DNA of 64,000 bases from Megaustenia siamemsis (lineage: Eukaryota; Mollusca; Gastropoda; Stylommatophora; Ariophantidae), in assembly GCA_032433765.1 (NCBI GenBank), contig JAVIAB010000101.1:65443640-65507639 (forward strand). Reading direction: 5' to 3'. Positions 23,420 to 35,194 of this stretch are shown in pieces; positions within the stretch are counted from its first letter, which is position 1; every line of letters starts with the position of its first letter. Both the position numbers and the translations under genes were made by a program. The notes beneath the pieces were generated by a model. It was given only the letters and a program-made list of their open reading frames with translations. It ran no database searches and had not been told where the DNA came from.

Positions 23420-23895
23420 AAGTTTGATTTAAATAAAGTTTCATATAATACAACTGCTGATATAAAATATTGTCCTAAATTTAAAATATTTGTTACATAA
23501 AAAAATCACAACTATAAAAATGTCAGTGCTGAAAGGGCTATTCAATGCACATGAATAAATGTAAACCTTATTTTTTCCTTGCTTCTAGAAAAAAGGCAAC
23601 CTTCATTGTACTTGAACAGGATCTTATTAGGTTGCCAATCACATTGTTGATCACACAGGAATATATCAAAATAGTTTACAAACTTTTTTATTAACATGAT
23701 TGGTCTATCGTTTAAATTCAGAATTTAGTTAATACTGTTTCAAAGATGGTGTCTTATTTTCACTTTCATAAAATGTCTTACATTTCATTACCCTTTGTAC
23801 TGAGGACTTTACAGTTCTGAGTTGATCTCACTTACCTGGAGGGATCATAGAAAAAGAAATTCTGATAAAATTTGTCTTTATATTTTTTTATTATT
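23420..23895. other. No gene seen
   Basis: AT-rich sequence with short frames only; nothing recognised. Confidence 0.4.
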
Positions 23896-23899
23896 TATC

Positions 23900-23985
23900 A
23901 ACAAAAAAAACAAAGTCAACAAATAAGACCCTTACATCAACAAACAATATTTTAAGCCAACAAACTGCATCTCACAAAACAATAG
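23900..23985. repeat. Minisatellite, left part
   Basis: Units of the type CATCAACAAACAATATTTTA match the array at 25770-26210; the LINE cluster between them splits one original array. Confidence 0.5.
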
Positions 23986-23995
23986 GATATTCTTC

Positions 23996-24630
23996 CTCTT
24001 CTTCCTTTTTAGCTCCCAGTGGAGCAGAGGTCTTCAACCAACACTTTCCAAGTCGTTCTGTTTTTTGCAATTCTTTTAAGATTATTCCATGTCTTCCCCC
24101 TCATCTTCATCTATGCTTCTATCTGTCTTCTCCAAGAATTCCTTGGTCTTTCTCTTTGTCTTTTCCCCTGGGGATTCCAAAAAAGGGCCTCTTGTGTAAT
24201 ACTCTCAGTTGGCTTCCATAGGGTGTGTCCTATCAAGTGCCATCGTCTTCCCTGTATCTCTTTATCCACTGGTATTTGACTGGTACATTTCCATAATTCT
24301 ATGTTAGTGATTTTGTCCTGTCATTTCCATCTTTTTGTTCTGCATAAGCATCCATTAATAAAAGTCTGTATCTTTGTGATTGTCAATTTGTTGTTATCCA
24401 TGTTTCACAGCCATATAATAGGGCCAACTTAACATTTGAGTTGAAAATTTTTATTTTTGTATTTAAACTAATTTCTTTTGATTTCCATATGTTTCCCAGT
24501 GCAATGAAAGCTCCTCTTGCTTTTGAAATCCTTATTTTGGTATCATTTTCTGTTCCTCCCTCTTTATCTATATTACTGCCCAGATATATGTAAGATTGTA
24601 CGTCTGGTAGAGGTATTTCTCCTAGTTTTA
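23996..24630 (-). pseudogene. LINE-G 3' fragment, copy 2
   Basis: Similar to 11598-12120 in the same orientation, and longer at its 5' side (to about 24630). It begins with a CTTCTTCC-rich tail at 23990. Confidence 0.65.
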
Positions 24631-24639
24631 TTTGGTTAT

Positions 24640-25343
24640 TGAAAACAAGAAAGGTCTCAATCTAAATAGTAAGGAAACAGAAGTAATAGTCATATCAATG
24701 AAGCAATCATCACTATCATGCAGCATAAGAATAAACAGGACAAATCTGAAACAGGTGCAACATGTAAAATACATGGACACAATAATAACATCAGAAAGAA
24801 GATGCACCACAGAAATAAAAAAACAGAAGAGCTCAGACCAAAAGAGCATTTCAGAAAAAAAAAATGTCTTATGCAACAAGTCTATGGCAAAAGAAGTAAG
24901 AAAGAGAGTTTATCAGTGCTGTTTAGAGCCACTTATTGGCCTATGGAAGCAAATGATGGACAGTAAACACACAAATGAAAAAACAATTAGAGATCACAGA
25001 GATAAGATTTCTCAGAAGAATGTTGAAAATCCCCTGGACAGCTAAAAAGACCAATGAAGACATTCTCAGAGAGGCCAACACAAAAAAGGAGCTCCTAAAA
25101 ATCATCAGAATGAAACAATCAAAATTTTTCTGGCACATCATGAGAATAGGAAAGCAGGAATACTTGGTTACAACTGACAAAATGGAGGAAAAGAGATATT
25201 GCGATGACAAAGAAAGGAGATACTAGATAGCTTGGTGTCATGGCATGGAAAACAGTCAACAAAATAATTGATACGATGCACTGTGGATAGAAAATAATGG
25301 AAGGATATCGTCTATGCCAACTAGTATGACACATGATGATGAT
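24640..25343 (+). pseudogene. LINE-A (RTE-type) 3' fragment, decayed
   Basis: Plus-strand frames read NKKGLNLNSKETEVIVIS, IRINRTNLKQVQHVKY, then FLRRMLKIPWTAKKTNED and the 3' tail GATGATGATAAG. It matches the C-terminal region of the LINE-A copies at 28.0-28.7 and 37.2 kb; multiple indels make it dead. Confidence 0.75.
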
Positions 25344-25684
25344 AAGTATATAAATAATTAGAATCAGAAATTATGTTATAAGAGAAAGAGTAGACACTGA
25401 AACAATCCTAAACTAAAACAAAAATAAGTTGGTTTGGCCATTTAGAAATAATGCCATATCTTGTGAAGCAAATATTAAAAGAGGAGAAGGAGACAGACCT
25501 AAAGTAAAAAGAAATGCAAAAGCAACATCAATTGGGAATGATTGAAGTCAATAAAAGGATGTGAATCAGAACTTTGTATCTCCCTCAACACTTGAATAGG
25601 TGCTAGAGGAAATGAAGAAAGTAATAAACAAAGAAATAAAGAAAGTATATAACATAAGCAAATAACATTTTACCTTAACAGTAG

Positions 25685-25750
25685 CATGTTAAATAGAACA
25701 GCTTGGAAAGTGTTTGTTGAAGACCTGATCCACAGGACATTAACAGGAAG
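25685..25750 (+). mobile_element. LINE-G terminal scrap
   Basis: GGAAAGTGTTTGTTGAAGAC is the reverse complement of the LINE-G tail start at 11.63 and 24.04 kb. Confidence 0.5.
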
Positions 25751-25769
25751 AAGATGAATACATATTATT

Positions 25770-26210
25770 AAATCATCAAAATAGCATTTTACATCAACTA
25801 ATAAAATCTTTATTTTATATCTTTAGTTAAATTACTAACATCTTACATTGATAAATAGTAGCCAAAGTCAGCAAATATCATCTAATATAGACAAACAGTA
25901 CATTAAATAAATAAATAATATTTTTCATCAACAAATAATATCTTCAGTCTGATAATATTATTTTACATCAACAGCATGAAACATTATGCCAGTAAATAGC
26001 ACTTTGCATAAAAAATAGTAGTCACAAATAAGCACATTCCATCAACAAATAGTGTATGAACTCAGCAAGCACCATCATACATCATCAAATAGTATCTAAA
26101 GTCAAAAGATACAATCTTGCATCATCAAATAGTATCTAAAGTCAAAAGATACCATCTTGCATCAAGAAAATAAGATTTAAAATCAGTTAATGCCATCTTT
26201 TATATTTCGA
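25770..26210. repeat. Minisatellite, right part
   Basis: Units of about 40-45 bases with the pattern CATCAACAAATAGTATCTAA repeat with heavy divergence; the last two (26085-26165) are nearly identical. Confidence 0.6.
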
Positions 26211-27080
26211 TGGATCAGTAAATGAAATTCAGAGCATCTGTTGCAGTATCCATGACCTTCCTGTCCTGAAGTAGATGCCTTAACTCTAGACCACTCAAAC
26301 ATTTATAGCTATTCAGCAATAGGTGTTTATGAGCCAGCTCTCTCTAATTTGTAAGTCTTTTCTTATGTCTTCATTTCTCTTTCTTTTGAGGGTATCATAA
26401 GGATTTTAATGTAAAATTTACTTTCAAATGAATCAATTTTGTGTGTGTGTGTGTGTTTAAAGAGATGTTCATAATTCACAACCATATGTTGCAACTCATT
26501 TTCTTGTTGTAACTCACATAAGTCAAATTTGAACTTAAACTTGGACAGCTGAAAAGAAAGCTTCATAATTTCAGATAATAACATGCTAAAAAGATAAATA
26601 TCCAATTATTCTAGAAAGTTAGAAGAGCAGCAAATGTGTCTTAAATGAACTATGTGAAACTAAAATAAGTTATTTTTAGCTAAGGAAAAAAATGAAGTTA
26701 TAGGTTATAAAAATTGACATAATTGCTTTGAAAGAACAATAATTATGGAGTATATTTGATGGTAATCACAATAAGAATAATTTAAGAGATGACAGGACCT
26801 ATGCTTCAAGGACATATTAGAGACTGTATCAACATCAAAGAAAGTAATGTTAACCTGAGCAGAATATCTGATGATGGTAATGTTGGTCACAAACATACTG
26901 TAAAATTTAATGGACATTTATACAATTGCCACTTTTAATTTGAAATAAGCAACTGTGCAATACTGATATATTACTCTGGTGTTTTCATTAAAAATATATA
27001 TATATTAACCTTTATGTGTCATTTTTTAAATAAATAATTTATAGGCCAACAAACATCTAAATCTGTAAAAAGTACTTAAA
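26210..27080. other. No gene; (GT)8 at 26441-26456
   Basis: AT-rich sequence with a short GT microsatellite. Nothing else recognised. Confidence 0.45.
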
Positions 27081-27089
27081 ATCATAAAA

Positions 27090-27235
27090 ATAGAGACCAA
27101 ATATGGGCCAATTACAAATGACATTCAGCATGTTGGACTGCAAGTTACAGGGCTGCAGACAAGATGTTGTTCATGAAAACAAGAATGTCACAGCTGAAGA
27201 TGAATTCAAAGAAGATGATGATGAAATGCACTTAT
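27090..27235 (+). pseudogene. Diverged copy of the repeat-protein exon 2
   Basis: The segment beginning AAATATGGGCCAATTACAAA and ending in an acidic GAAGATGATGATGAA stretch aligns by eye with the minus-strand exon at 32245-32441, which encodes KYGPITN then VVHKNK and an acidic tail. One frameshift separates the two conserved halves (KYGPITN and VVHENKN). It is likely a pseudo-exon from a second, decayed copy in opposite orientation. Confidence 0.45.
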
Positions 27236-27439
27236 ATGTTATTCTTTGCTTTGTTTTTCTCGCTGTACCTTGCCCTTTTGAAACCACATAGCTAACTATA
27301 TCATTCTATATTTTACAGTTTTTCTAAACCATCCAATCATCTATATACATTTTATTTATGAGCATTCAGAACTTGATATTAAGTTGTAAAAAAAATCAAT
27401 ATCTTCCTGAAATCAGTATCATCGCTTTTCTCCTTCTTC

Positions 27440-27735
27440 ATCTTCAGCAATTAGCTAATGCTATGCATTTAGATATTAAGAAAAGCATGAGCCACTAATA
27501 AAATGGTGCTTTTGAGGTCTTCACCACTTCCACATAGTTCATGCATAGTTGATTCTGTGGGCCATAGTTGTGTTGAGAGTGTTGCAGTCCTGTAAGTTGA
27601 GCTCTGGAGTATATCTGGATGCTCCATAATCACAAGCTGCAAAGTCACTGAGTCCTGTCTTGCATAGGTGTACTTTGAGACAGCAGATCCTGTTCTTATT
27701 CTGAAGATCTTGGTCTGCTCACATAGTATCATCTT
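27440..27735 (-). pseudogene. LINE-J 3' fragment
   Basis: The minus-strand frame (ATG at 27732) reads QTKIFRIRTG, TLQLVIMEHPDILQSSTY and WPTESTMHELCGS, which resembles the Cys/His tail region of LINEs with an RNase H domain, with the Cys residues lost. Confidence 0.55.
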
Positions 27736-27859
27736 CTAATGTTCAGCTTCTTTAAATGTGTTCTTCAGGCAGTAACCCTAGATTAAAAAATGTATTTGAA
27801 CCTGTTTTACAAAACTATCGTAAAATTTACAACTCACATAGAAACCTAACTATGGTTTT

Positions 27860-27966
27860 TATAGAAAACTAAAAATGAAAAAAGTACTACTAAACACAAT
27901 TAGAGCAAGACAAATGAAATTTTTTGGTCATGTTAAAAGACACAACAGTCTAATAAAAGTAATATT
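27860..27966 (+). mobile_element. LINE-C, left half (split by LINE-A)
   Basis: Reads KKVLLNTIRARQMKFFGHV, then KRHNSLIKVI, and stops at the TAATATT repeat. The sequence resumes in frame at 29560 after the LINE-A insertion. Confidence 0.75.
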
Positions 27967-29559
27967 CATCATCATCATGTACCCTGCCGGTTGGCGTAGG
28001 CGATCATGTCCCTCCACAATCTTCTATCTACAGTGCATCGTATCAGTTCTGTTGTTGACTGTTTTCCATGCCATGACACCAAGCTATCCAGTATTTTCTC
28101 TCTTTGTCGTCCGCGATCTCTCTTTCCTTTTATTTTGCCTGTTGTAACCAAGTATTCCAACTTTCCTATTCTCATGATGTGCCCGAAAAATGTTGATTGC
28201 TTCTTTATGATGTTTTTTAAGAGCTCCCTTTTTGTGTTGGCCTCTTTGAGAACTTCCTCATTGGTCTTTTTATCTGTCCAGGGAACTATCAACATTCTTC
28301 TGAGAAATCTCATCTCTGTGGCCTCTAACCATCTTTTCATTTGTTTGTCTACTGTCCATGATTCGCTTCCATAGGTCAGAATTGGTTCTATATAGCACAG
28401 ATGAACTCTCTTTCTCATTTTTATTGACATAGATTTGGTGCATAAGATATTTTTCATTTTCTTAAATGCTATTTTTGCCTGAGCTATTCTGCTTTTTTTT
28501 TCTGTGGTGCATCTCCCATCTGATGTAATTATTGTGCCCAAGTATTTGAAAGGTTGCACTTGTTTTAGATTTGTCTCGTTTATTTTTATGCTGCATGATG
28601 GTGATGATTGTTTCTTCGATATAACCATTACTTCTGTTTTCTTACTATTCAGACTGAGACCTTTCTTGTTGCTTTCTTCTACTATTATGTCTATCATTTC
28701 TTGTAGTTCGTTCTGTCTCTGCTATTAAGACTGTGTCATCCGCATATCGCAAATTATTTATGTTGTGACCGTTGACTTTAATTCCTTTTTTGTCTACTAT
28801 TGATCTCATAATATATTTGCTGTAAAGTGAAAACAAGTCCGGTGACAGAACACAGCCTTGTCTGACTCCTTGTTTTATAAATTTAAATTGTCCTGTTTGG
28901 TTGTTAATTCGTATAGCTGCTGTTTGTTGCCAGTACATATTTTTTATGATTCGCAGATCCTTGCCATCAATGTTTAATTTCTCCAGCATATTGATTATTT
29001 CCACATGCTTTACTTTGTCAAATGCTTTTGTGTAGTCTATAAAGCACATATATAGATCTTTCCTTACCTCTATAGATCTTTCTATAAATGTTCTTAAGAT
29101 GTATATTGCGTTATTGGTGCCCTTTCCTTCCACAAATCCACATTGTTTCTCACTTATTTCTGGTTTTATTTTGTTCCTTACACGTCTCATGTTTATTCTT
29201 AGTAATATTTTAGTCATATGGCTCATGAGACTAATAGTGCGATGGTCTTCACAATCAGTGGTGCCTGACTTCTTCGGTATGGCTACAAAGATAGATTTTA
29301 GCAGATCGTCGGGTATGTGTCCAGTGTTATATATGTCATTGAGTAATTTTGTTATGACTTGTACTCCCAACTCTCCTAATGCATTTATCTCTTCGATTGT
29401 TATATTGTCAGGACCTGGAGCTTTGCCTCTTTTCATGTGTTGAATTGCGTCCTCCACTTCACTCTACATTATTAGTGGTCCTGTGTCTTCATTTGAATTG
29501 TTTAATTCTGGTCTTTCATCATCATAGAGTTGACTGATATATTCTGTCCATCTTTCTAT
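27967..29559 (-). pseudogene. LINE-A (RTE-type), 5'-truncated copy
   Basis: Bounded by TAATATT at 27960-27966 and 29560-29566. From 29457 down, the frame carries RT motifs: HMKRGKAPGPDNITIEEIN, the FIDYTKAFDKVKH palm box, QGVRQGCVLSPDLFSLY and NNLRYADDTVLIAETE (catalytic YADD at about 28735-28749). A two-base deletion near 28708 shifts the frame, and the rest runs to 27975 with KTEVMVISKKQ, FKYLGTIITSDGRC and FLRRMLIVPWTDKKTNE. The 3' tail is CATCATCATCATG on the plus strand. RTE-type LINEs copy themselves by target-primed reverse transcription; this copy lacks its endonuclease. Confidence 0.85.
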
Positions 29560-29735
29560 TAATATTAGAAGGGAAAATACAAGGTAAAAGAGGCAGAGGC
29601 AGACCAAGACTAACATGGACGAGTAACATCAAAAGATGGACAAGTCAGCCTATGGCAATCTGCACCATCAAAGCAAGAGACAGAGTGGAATGGCGCTCCA
29701 TGGTAGCCAACCTTCGATGTGGAGAGGGCACTCAA
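29560..29735 (+). mobile_element. LINE-C, right half and tail
   Basis: Continues the frame of 27860-27966 with ILEGKIQGKRGRGRPRL, then the conserved TSNIKRWTSQPM and VEWRSMVANLRCGEG, ending in ATGATGATGAT at about 29726-29736. Confidence 0.8.
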
Positions 29736-29739
29736 TGAT

Positions 29740-30225
29740 GATGATAGAAACCTATGTAACTTTGAGAGAAAATTAATTTTTTTTACATTTTTTACAAATA
29801 TGTAAAAAAATGACATTATTGATGATAAATGACAAATAACAACAATCTAAAATTAATCCAAACAGTTAAGGAGCACAGTCAGTACAAAGATGGACATTAT
29901 ATCCATGACAAATAACCTTATTGAAAACAGCACAAAAGTTTGTTGTCATTATACTGGCTTTTGAGGTGCACAGGTAACAAAATGTTCATGACGGACCAGA
30001 CTGAGGTTGAACTGTCAGCTTTGGATTCAATTTTTAGAATGTCTCTATATTTTACTTACTAGCATTGCAAAGTTCAATCTCTTGAAGCAATCAGATTTTT
30101 TTTCTAATAACCAGCAGTATTTTGAAAATAGAAATATGTGCGGTCTCAATGACGCTTCCTGAAAAATAGTCACTAACATTTAGGAAGATACACTGCGGGA
30201 AAAGGCATTTGCATATGGAAAATTC
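29740..30225. other. No gene seen
   Basis: AT-rich sequence without recognisable domains or repeats. Confidence 0.4.
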
Positions 30226-30226
30226 T

Positions 30227-30393
30227 ATCTATTGACCTTTCGAGTTGTAGCCGGCCCATAGGGCGTAGACCACGATACTCCCTCTCTTATCTGAATTTTT
30301 GTTCCAGCAGTTTTCAATTCTTTTAAAGATATTTTATCAAATCTCACCATTTGTCTCTATTCTGTGCAAGCAGCTCTATCTCATTGAGGGAGC
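30227..30393 (-). mobile_element. LINE-K 3' fragment
   Basis: Begins with CTATCTATTGACCTTTCGAG, the reverse complement of the LINE-K tail, and matches 19453-19718 through to GCAAGCAGCTCTATCTC. Confidence 0.75.
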
Positions 30394-30744
30394 CGATTTA
30401 TGGAAAATTAGAGATAAACAATTTCTTAATTTTACGATCATACATTTTACAAAGGATCGTAATCTATGGTTAATATTCAATTTATATATTATCATCAATA
30501 AACATTTCCACTAAGTAATAGACAGTTTGTCCATTCCAATGCAGAAGCCGTGTTTACTTTCCAATCTTGCATGGACCATTGGGCATAGGAATGATAACCT
30601 TACCTGAGACTCACTTAGGGGCATCCCTCTGGGGCAAATCATCTGAAATAAGAGAAATGGCCATGTAATCATTTATCTCGTCTACTATTAAGAAAAAAAT
30701 TGGATATATGTCAGGCATATATTTAATAGAAACATGGGGACTGG

Positions 30745-30960
30745 TTGGTCTTGAGACAGAGAGGATGTGATTTCAAATCCTGGCTGTGCCAGTTGGGATT
30801 TTTATTTGTGAACTTTCTCTGTGGAAACCACCCTGGTCTCAGCAGCAATGACTGGCTTAAAATGTCAATTACACATCAACGGAAAAAAATATGAGTACCT
30901 CCAAAGATGGAGTTATCTGCCTGTGTGTCGAGGGACCCATGTGCATATGGTTGCCAAAAA
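30745..30960 (+). repeat. tRNA-derived SINE-like sequence
   Basis: ACTGGTTGGTCTTGAG followed by a B-box-like GATTTCAAATCC, then TGGCTGTGCCAGTTGGGA and a T-rich stretch, matches the head of mollusc-type SINEs as I remember them. The 3' half is not recognisable. Confidence 0.45.
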
Positions 30961-31029
30961 AAAATGGATTGACACACACAATTCAGTTCTCGTCTCTAGT
31001 AACTTCACTAAAGGTGAAAGCTGATAACA

Positions 31030-31245
31030 AAAAAAAAAAAAAAAAGAAGAGGAAGAAGAAATGACCAGAGAATTACTAAGCAGGCTCTCAAATGGAAAAT
31101 AACAAGTTAGAGGAAAAGAGTATGACCTCAAGAAAGAAACACTGAAAAGAATTCTAATAAAAGATTCAAGGTTGGCAGGCATAGACTCACACTCTATAAT
31201 GAAACAGCTCAGCCAGAATAAAGACACTTGCCAATGTTTTCAGTA
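31030..31245 (+). mobile_element. Diverged LINE-K-like 3' fragment
   Basis: An A-rich, GAAGAGGAAGAAG-containing stretch leads into a segment aligned by eye to LINE-K (GCAGGCATAGACTCACACTC against GCAGGAATCGACTCCCTCAA). Confidence 0.4.
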
Positions 31246-31569
31246 TTTTCAGATAGAGGATTTGATCTTCACTGTATTTTCTAAATCATTCAATATATAT
31301 TAGAATATACTTAAAACCAAATGAAACTGTGCACAACTTGTATTGATATAGTAAAATGATTTAAAATAATCTTCTTCAGCTATGTGGCTATAACAACTGT
31401 TTATAATTATAGCTGTCTTATTTTCAAAGACGCTATGGATCAATAACAACACAAGCAAAAATATTTTTAAAAATATTCAAATATGGAGAAATGAAAGATC
31501 GAACAATTAGCTGCCTTGCTATATTGTTGTTGAAGATAGTCAACCATTGGATTGGGAAGACATCATTAC

Positions 31570-31620
31570 CTCCAAGATGTGGGAAGGGCACAGTATTTTT
31601 ACAACCGTGAGCCCACATGA
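31570..31620 (-). CDS. Repeat-protein gene, candidate exon 3
   Basis: A 51-base segment has a strong acceptor before it (CTATCTCTTTCATCTGAGGCAG on the coding strand, shown in part) and a donor GGAG|GTAATG after it. It starts with two bases, then sixteen codons (MWAHGCKNTVPFPHLG), then one base. The two leading bases complete the split codon left by exon 2 (phase 1). Function unknown; the gene should continue below 31568, but the next exon could not be placed with confidence. Confidence 0.5.
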
Positions 31621-31639
31621 CTGCCTCAGATGAAAGAGA

Positions 31640-32230
31640 TAGGAATTAAGATAGCAACAGCCAGAAACAGAAATTGGAGGTTAGTGGATGCATAAGAAGA
31701 ATTATCAATCAACACAAAGCTAGAGTAGTCAATCGCTGGATGCTGCAGAACATGCTGAGGATAGGATCTGAGCACCTATGAATATGTACAGAGTGCAAGG
31801 ATGATAAACCACAAATAATGAAATAACTCAAACTCAAAATAGATATTGCAATTTAAAAAGCATTGAATGAGAAAACAGAGTAGTAATGACAAGAAAGTAA
31901 GTGCGGATTAATACATGTCTACTTATATTTTTTGTCTCTTTGTTTCTGTTATACTCAAGGAATTAGACATTTATGCAGACTTTGTTATAAATTGAACCAT
32001 GGTTTCTAGCTGTACCAATGAGCATAGAAGTGTTGCATTTAAAATAAGTTTGTGTTGACCAGAATCTCAATCTGTCTGAATTATAAAGTTGATAAATTCT
32101 CAATTATATGTTTTGTTTTTTCTGGCTAATACTTATAAATTAGGCAAACTGTATTATAGAAATGATAATGTTGATTGTGTGTTTAAAAACAAAAACAGGA
32201 GGATGAAAAATAAGATGAAATATACACTGT
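31640..32230. other. Intron sequence with a family-H repeat scrap
   Basis: 31735-31805 (plus) is the reverse complement of a dispersed repeat also at 35.2 and 54.0 kb (GGATCTGAGCACCTATG). The rest is AT-rich intron. Confidence 0.4.
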
Positions 32231-32244
32231 CATGGTGTGTTTAC

Positions 32245-32441
32245 CTTCAGAGTTGGTGCTATCTTCATCACTAGAGCTTTGTTCCTGATCTTCATCATCC
32301 TCATCTGTTTCACCTTTGTTCTTGTGAACAACAATTTTGCCGCTGGGAGCAACTGCATCAGCATGATCAATATGAAGGTTTGTGATTGGCCCATACTTGT
32401 AAATTTTCTTCTTATGGTAGTTGATGTTAATCGTTGTTGGC
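32245..32441 (-). CDS. Repeat-protein gene, exon 2
   Basis: A 197-base segment with acceptor TTTATTTCAAG before 32441 and donor GAAG|GTAAAC after 32245 has one base, 65 open codons, and one base. Its peptide starts PTTININYHKKKIYKYGPIT, includes DHADAVAPSGKIVVHKNKG and ends in a very acidic, Ser-rich tail (DEDDEDQEQSSSDED). The leading base completes the codon left by exon 1 (phase 2). A diverged copy of this exon sits at 27.1 kb. I do not recognise the family; the acidic tail suggests a nuclear or scaffolding protein. Confidence 0.65.
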
Positions 32442-32778
32442 CTTGAAATAAATTGTGTTTAAAATTTGGTATTAAGAACACCAATATTCTTCCATGGTGT
32501 TATTACTAGACCTAATTACTCAATACAATATGGGGTTGTATTGTTGAAAGATGTAAATAATGTATAAAGGTGGATAAACAAATGATAAAACCTTGATGAG
32601 GTTCATGAATTAATCAATAAAATATGGACCCTTTCAATTAAAATTTAACTATAATAATAATAAAAAATAATAATAACGAAAGCTTAATATATACTAGTGA
32701 ACTATTTTTTTGTTGATAATAAATAATACACAATCCTGAGTAAACAATGAAGGTTTAATATGGTAGTCAAAGAAAAGT

Positions 32779-33748
32779 CTTCTTCTTCTTCTCTTTTTTC
32801 ACTGATACCTAAAAGGTTATATCATTTGTCGTTCTTGGGCTGCTCGAACTGTCTGAATTAGTGATTTTCCTTTGTTGTTACATGTCTCTGTTGCAGCATC
32901 TATCCATCTTCTTCTGGGTCTTCCTCTTGGTCTTTTTCCATGCATTCTTGAGGAGAACGCCCTTGATGATGATTAGTGAGGATTCATTCTGACCAGGTGG
33001 CCAAACCATTTAAGTTGTTCTATATATTCTTGGCAGGGTTTTGTTCCTACCATTTTTCTTATGGTTTCATTTCGTATTCTATCTCTTCTTGTGTTGTTTG
33101 GTACTTTTCTCAAGCATCGCATCTCACATGTATTGATCTTTCTTAACTGTGATTTAGAAAGGGCCCATGTTTGACTTTCATAGCACAAAGTTGGTATGAA
33201 AATGCTATTTATTATTTGTTGTTTAGCTGGCACAGAAATGTTTGGATGTCTTAGCAATGGTGAAAGCTGGTATGTGACAGCATTTGCTTTTTGTACTCTC
33301 ATGTCAATTTCTCTGTCTAGTTTTCCATCATCTGTGAACATTGTGCCCAAATACTTGAATTCCTCTACTTGTTTTATTTCTTTATCTTTGATCTTAATGT
33401 TTAATTGGTGTCTTAATTTTCTTATTCTCATAGCCTCTGTTTTTGCTGTGTTAATTTTCATACTGTAGTTTGAGCAACTTTTATCTAGAGATGTTATATG
33501 CTGTTGTAGCAGGTTTTCATCCTCATATATTAGGCATTGGTCATCTGCGAATAGTAGCTTGTTGATGTTGGGATTTTCTACCTCTATGTTATTATTTGAT
33601 TTTTCATTATTGTTGGTTGTTTCCAGATTTATTTTGTCCATATGTATGATGAAGAGGAGTGGTGAGAGTACACATCCTTGTCTTACACCTGTTGTAACCT
33701 GAAACCATTCTGACAGACCTTCCGATGTTATAACGGCACTTTGACTAT
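32779..33748 (-). pseudogene. LINE-D (RTE-like), 5'-truncated copy in an intron
   Basis: A 970-base insert is bounded by the 13-base repeat GTCAAAGAAAAGT (32766-32778 and 33749-33761). The long frame 33641-32973 starts inside the reverse transcriptase and shows KLLFADDQCLIYE (FADD box near 33541-33552), MKINTAKTEAM, VEEFKYLGTMFTDDG, LCYESQTWALSKSQL, CEMRCLRKV and KWFGHLVRM. That is the palm end, thumb and C-terminal tail of an RTE-like LINE. The 3' end is CTTCTTCTTCTTCTC-rich. It lies in the large intron between exons 1 and 2 of the repeat-protein gene and shares its strand. Confidence 0.85.
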
Positions 33749-33769
33749 GTCAAAGAAAAGTACTGACCG

Positions 33770-35190
33770 TTAATTTAATAACCTTAGAAGCTAAAAATAA
33801 ACACACTAAATTGTGTATATTATAGAGTGGCACTGTGTTTACTGAAGGTGTAATTATTGAAATTTAAGAAAAAAATTATTCAGGAGATACTTCCAAAATT
33901 GTTTTAGATGACCTGGTGATTGATAAAAGTGTAATTATGAGATTCTGATAATTGGGAATTATGCCAGGCACAAGTTTACTAGGGCAAATGATGAGTAAGT
34001 ATATCCCACAGGTTATCAGAACTATCAGTGTACATATTTTGTGCCAAGCATTTGTGTGGATTTGTCCATAATTTTGTGATCGCGAGCACTGTAATTAATA
34101 AATCTATCTGTCTTTGACCCCATGCAGTGCTATTGAGTAGACCCCATTTATCCTTAATTTTAGAACAAACAAGATCAAGCCCATAATCATAGACAGACAC
34201 TTAAAATTAGGTTCTAGTTTTCAGTTTAGTGCACCCAATTATCTTGGTAAAAGATAATTTAACATAGTAGGAATCATGCCATTTGTTTGGCAAATATTAT
34301 AATCAATTAGAAAAATTATGAAATGTGTTTCTCAAAATACATAATTATCATAAACATGAGAAGCAAGGATAAACATAAAGTTTTGCATCATTGCCTCTTT
34401 TGCAATTTAAATGTGTTTATTTTTCCTCTTAAGCTATTCGCACATTTTTATTTTACCAAATATTAAATTGCCATTTGTAACCTTATATAACATTAGTGAT
34501 GAGAAAATACCACTGAGTTGATGAATTATCAGACAAGTGAAACAGATAATTGAAATTTGACTAGATAATATGGTCTAAAGCTACAGATTAATCTCCAACT
34601 TGAAACATAGACAAATAATATAATGTAATGTTTAAAGGAAATTAAAGAACTAATCATGTTGTACATAACTGAAAGAAAGCTAGTGTTATTGTATGTTACT
34701 CAGTTATACTCTGTGTCTGCCTTAAAATGGAGTTCGTAAGTAATTCTGAATGGTAACGATGATTGCAAAAGGTTATGAATGAGGTAATAAAAGAAGTCAT
34801 TAATAGTATAGAAGATGTACTGAGATTGTAGGACAGGATAAAAGATAATGGAACGAATAAATAAAAACTGGTAGAGAGAAAAATGCAAATATAGAAAAGT
34901 ATATCACATAAAGAAAGTCAATACAAATCTGTGCTATGTGTTTTACTCAACTGTGAGTTGATTTGTTCTTTGCCAAAGGTTACTATTTTATTATGGTATC
35001 TGGCCATCTGATCTGCAGTTTTCTTCTCAAGTGTGTGTTAATAAAGATCTTCTGTTACAACATTTATTTGGTTTATGACAATACAATAGGACCAGTTTTT
35101 AAAACAATATCAAGAAAAATATTAGAAGATATATTATTTTTCATGCAACAAGTTCTGCTGAACTGTGTTCTGCACCTTATTGAGTTATTG
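33770..35190. other. Intron/intergenic stretch, nothing recognised
   Basis: No open frame with known motifs. It belongs to the putative 3-kb intron between exons 1 and 2 of the repeat-protein gene. Confidence 0.45.
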
Positions 35191-35194
35191 AGTT

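Noticed and set aside
30595..30640. Fourth exon of the repeat-protein gene (acceptor and GTGAGT donor on the minus strand)
   Set aside because: The segment is very short and overlaps sequence that may be SINE-derived, so it is not listed.
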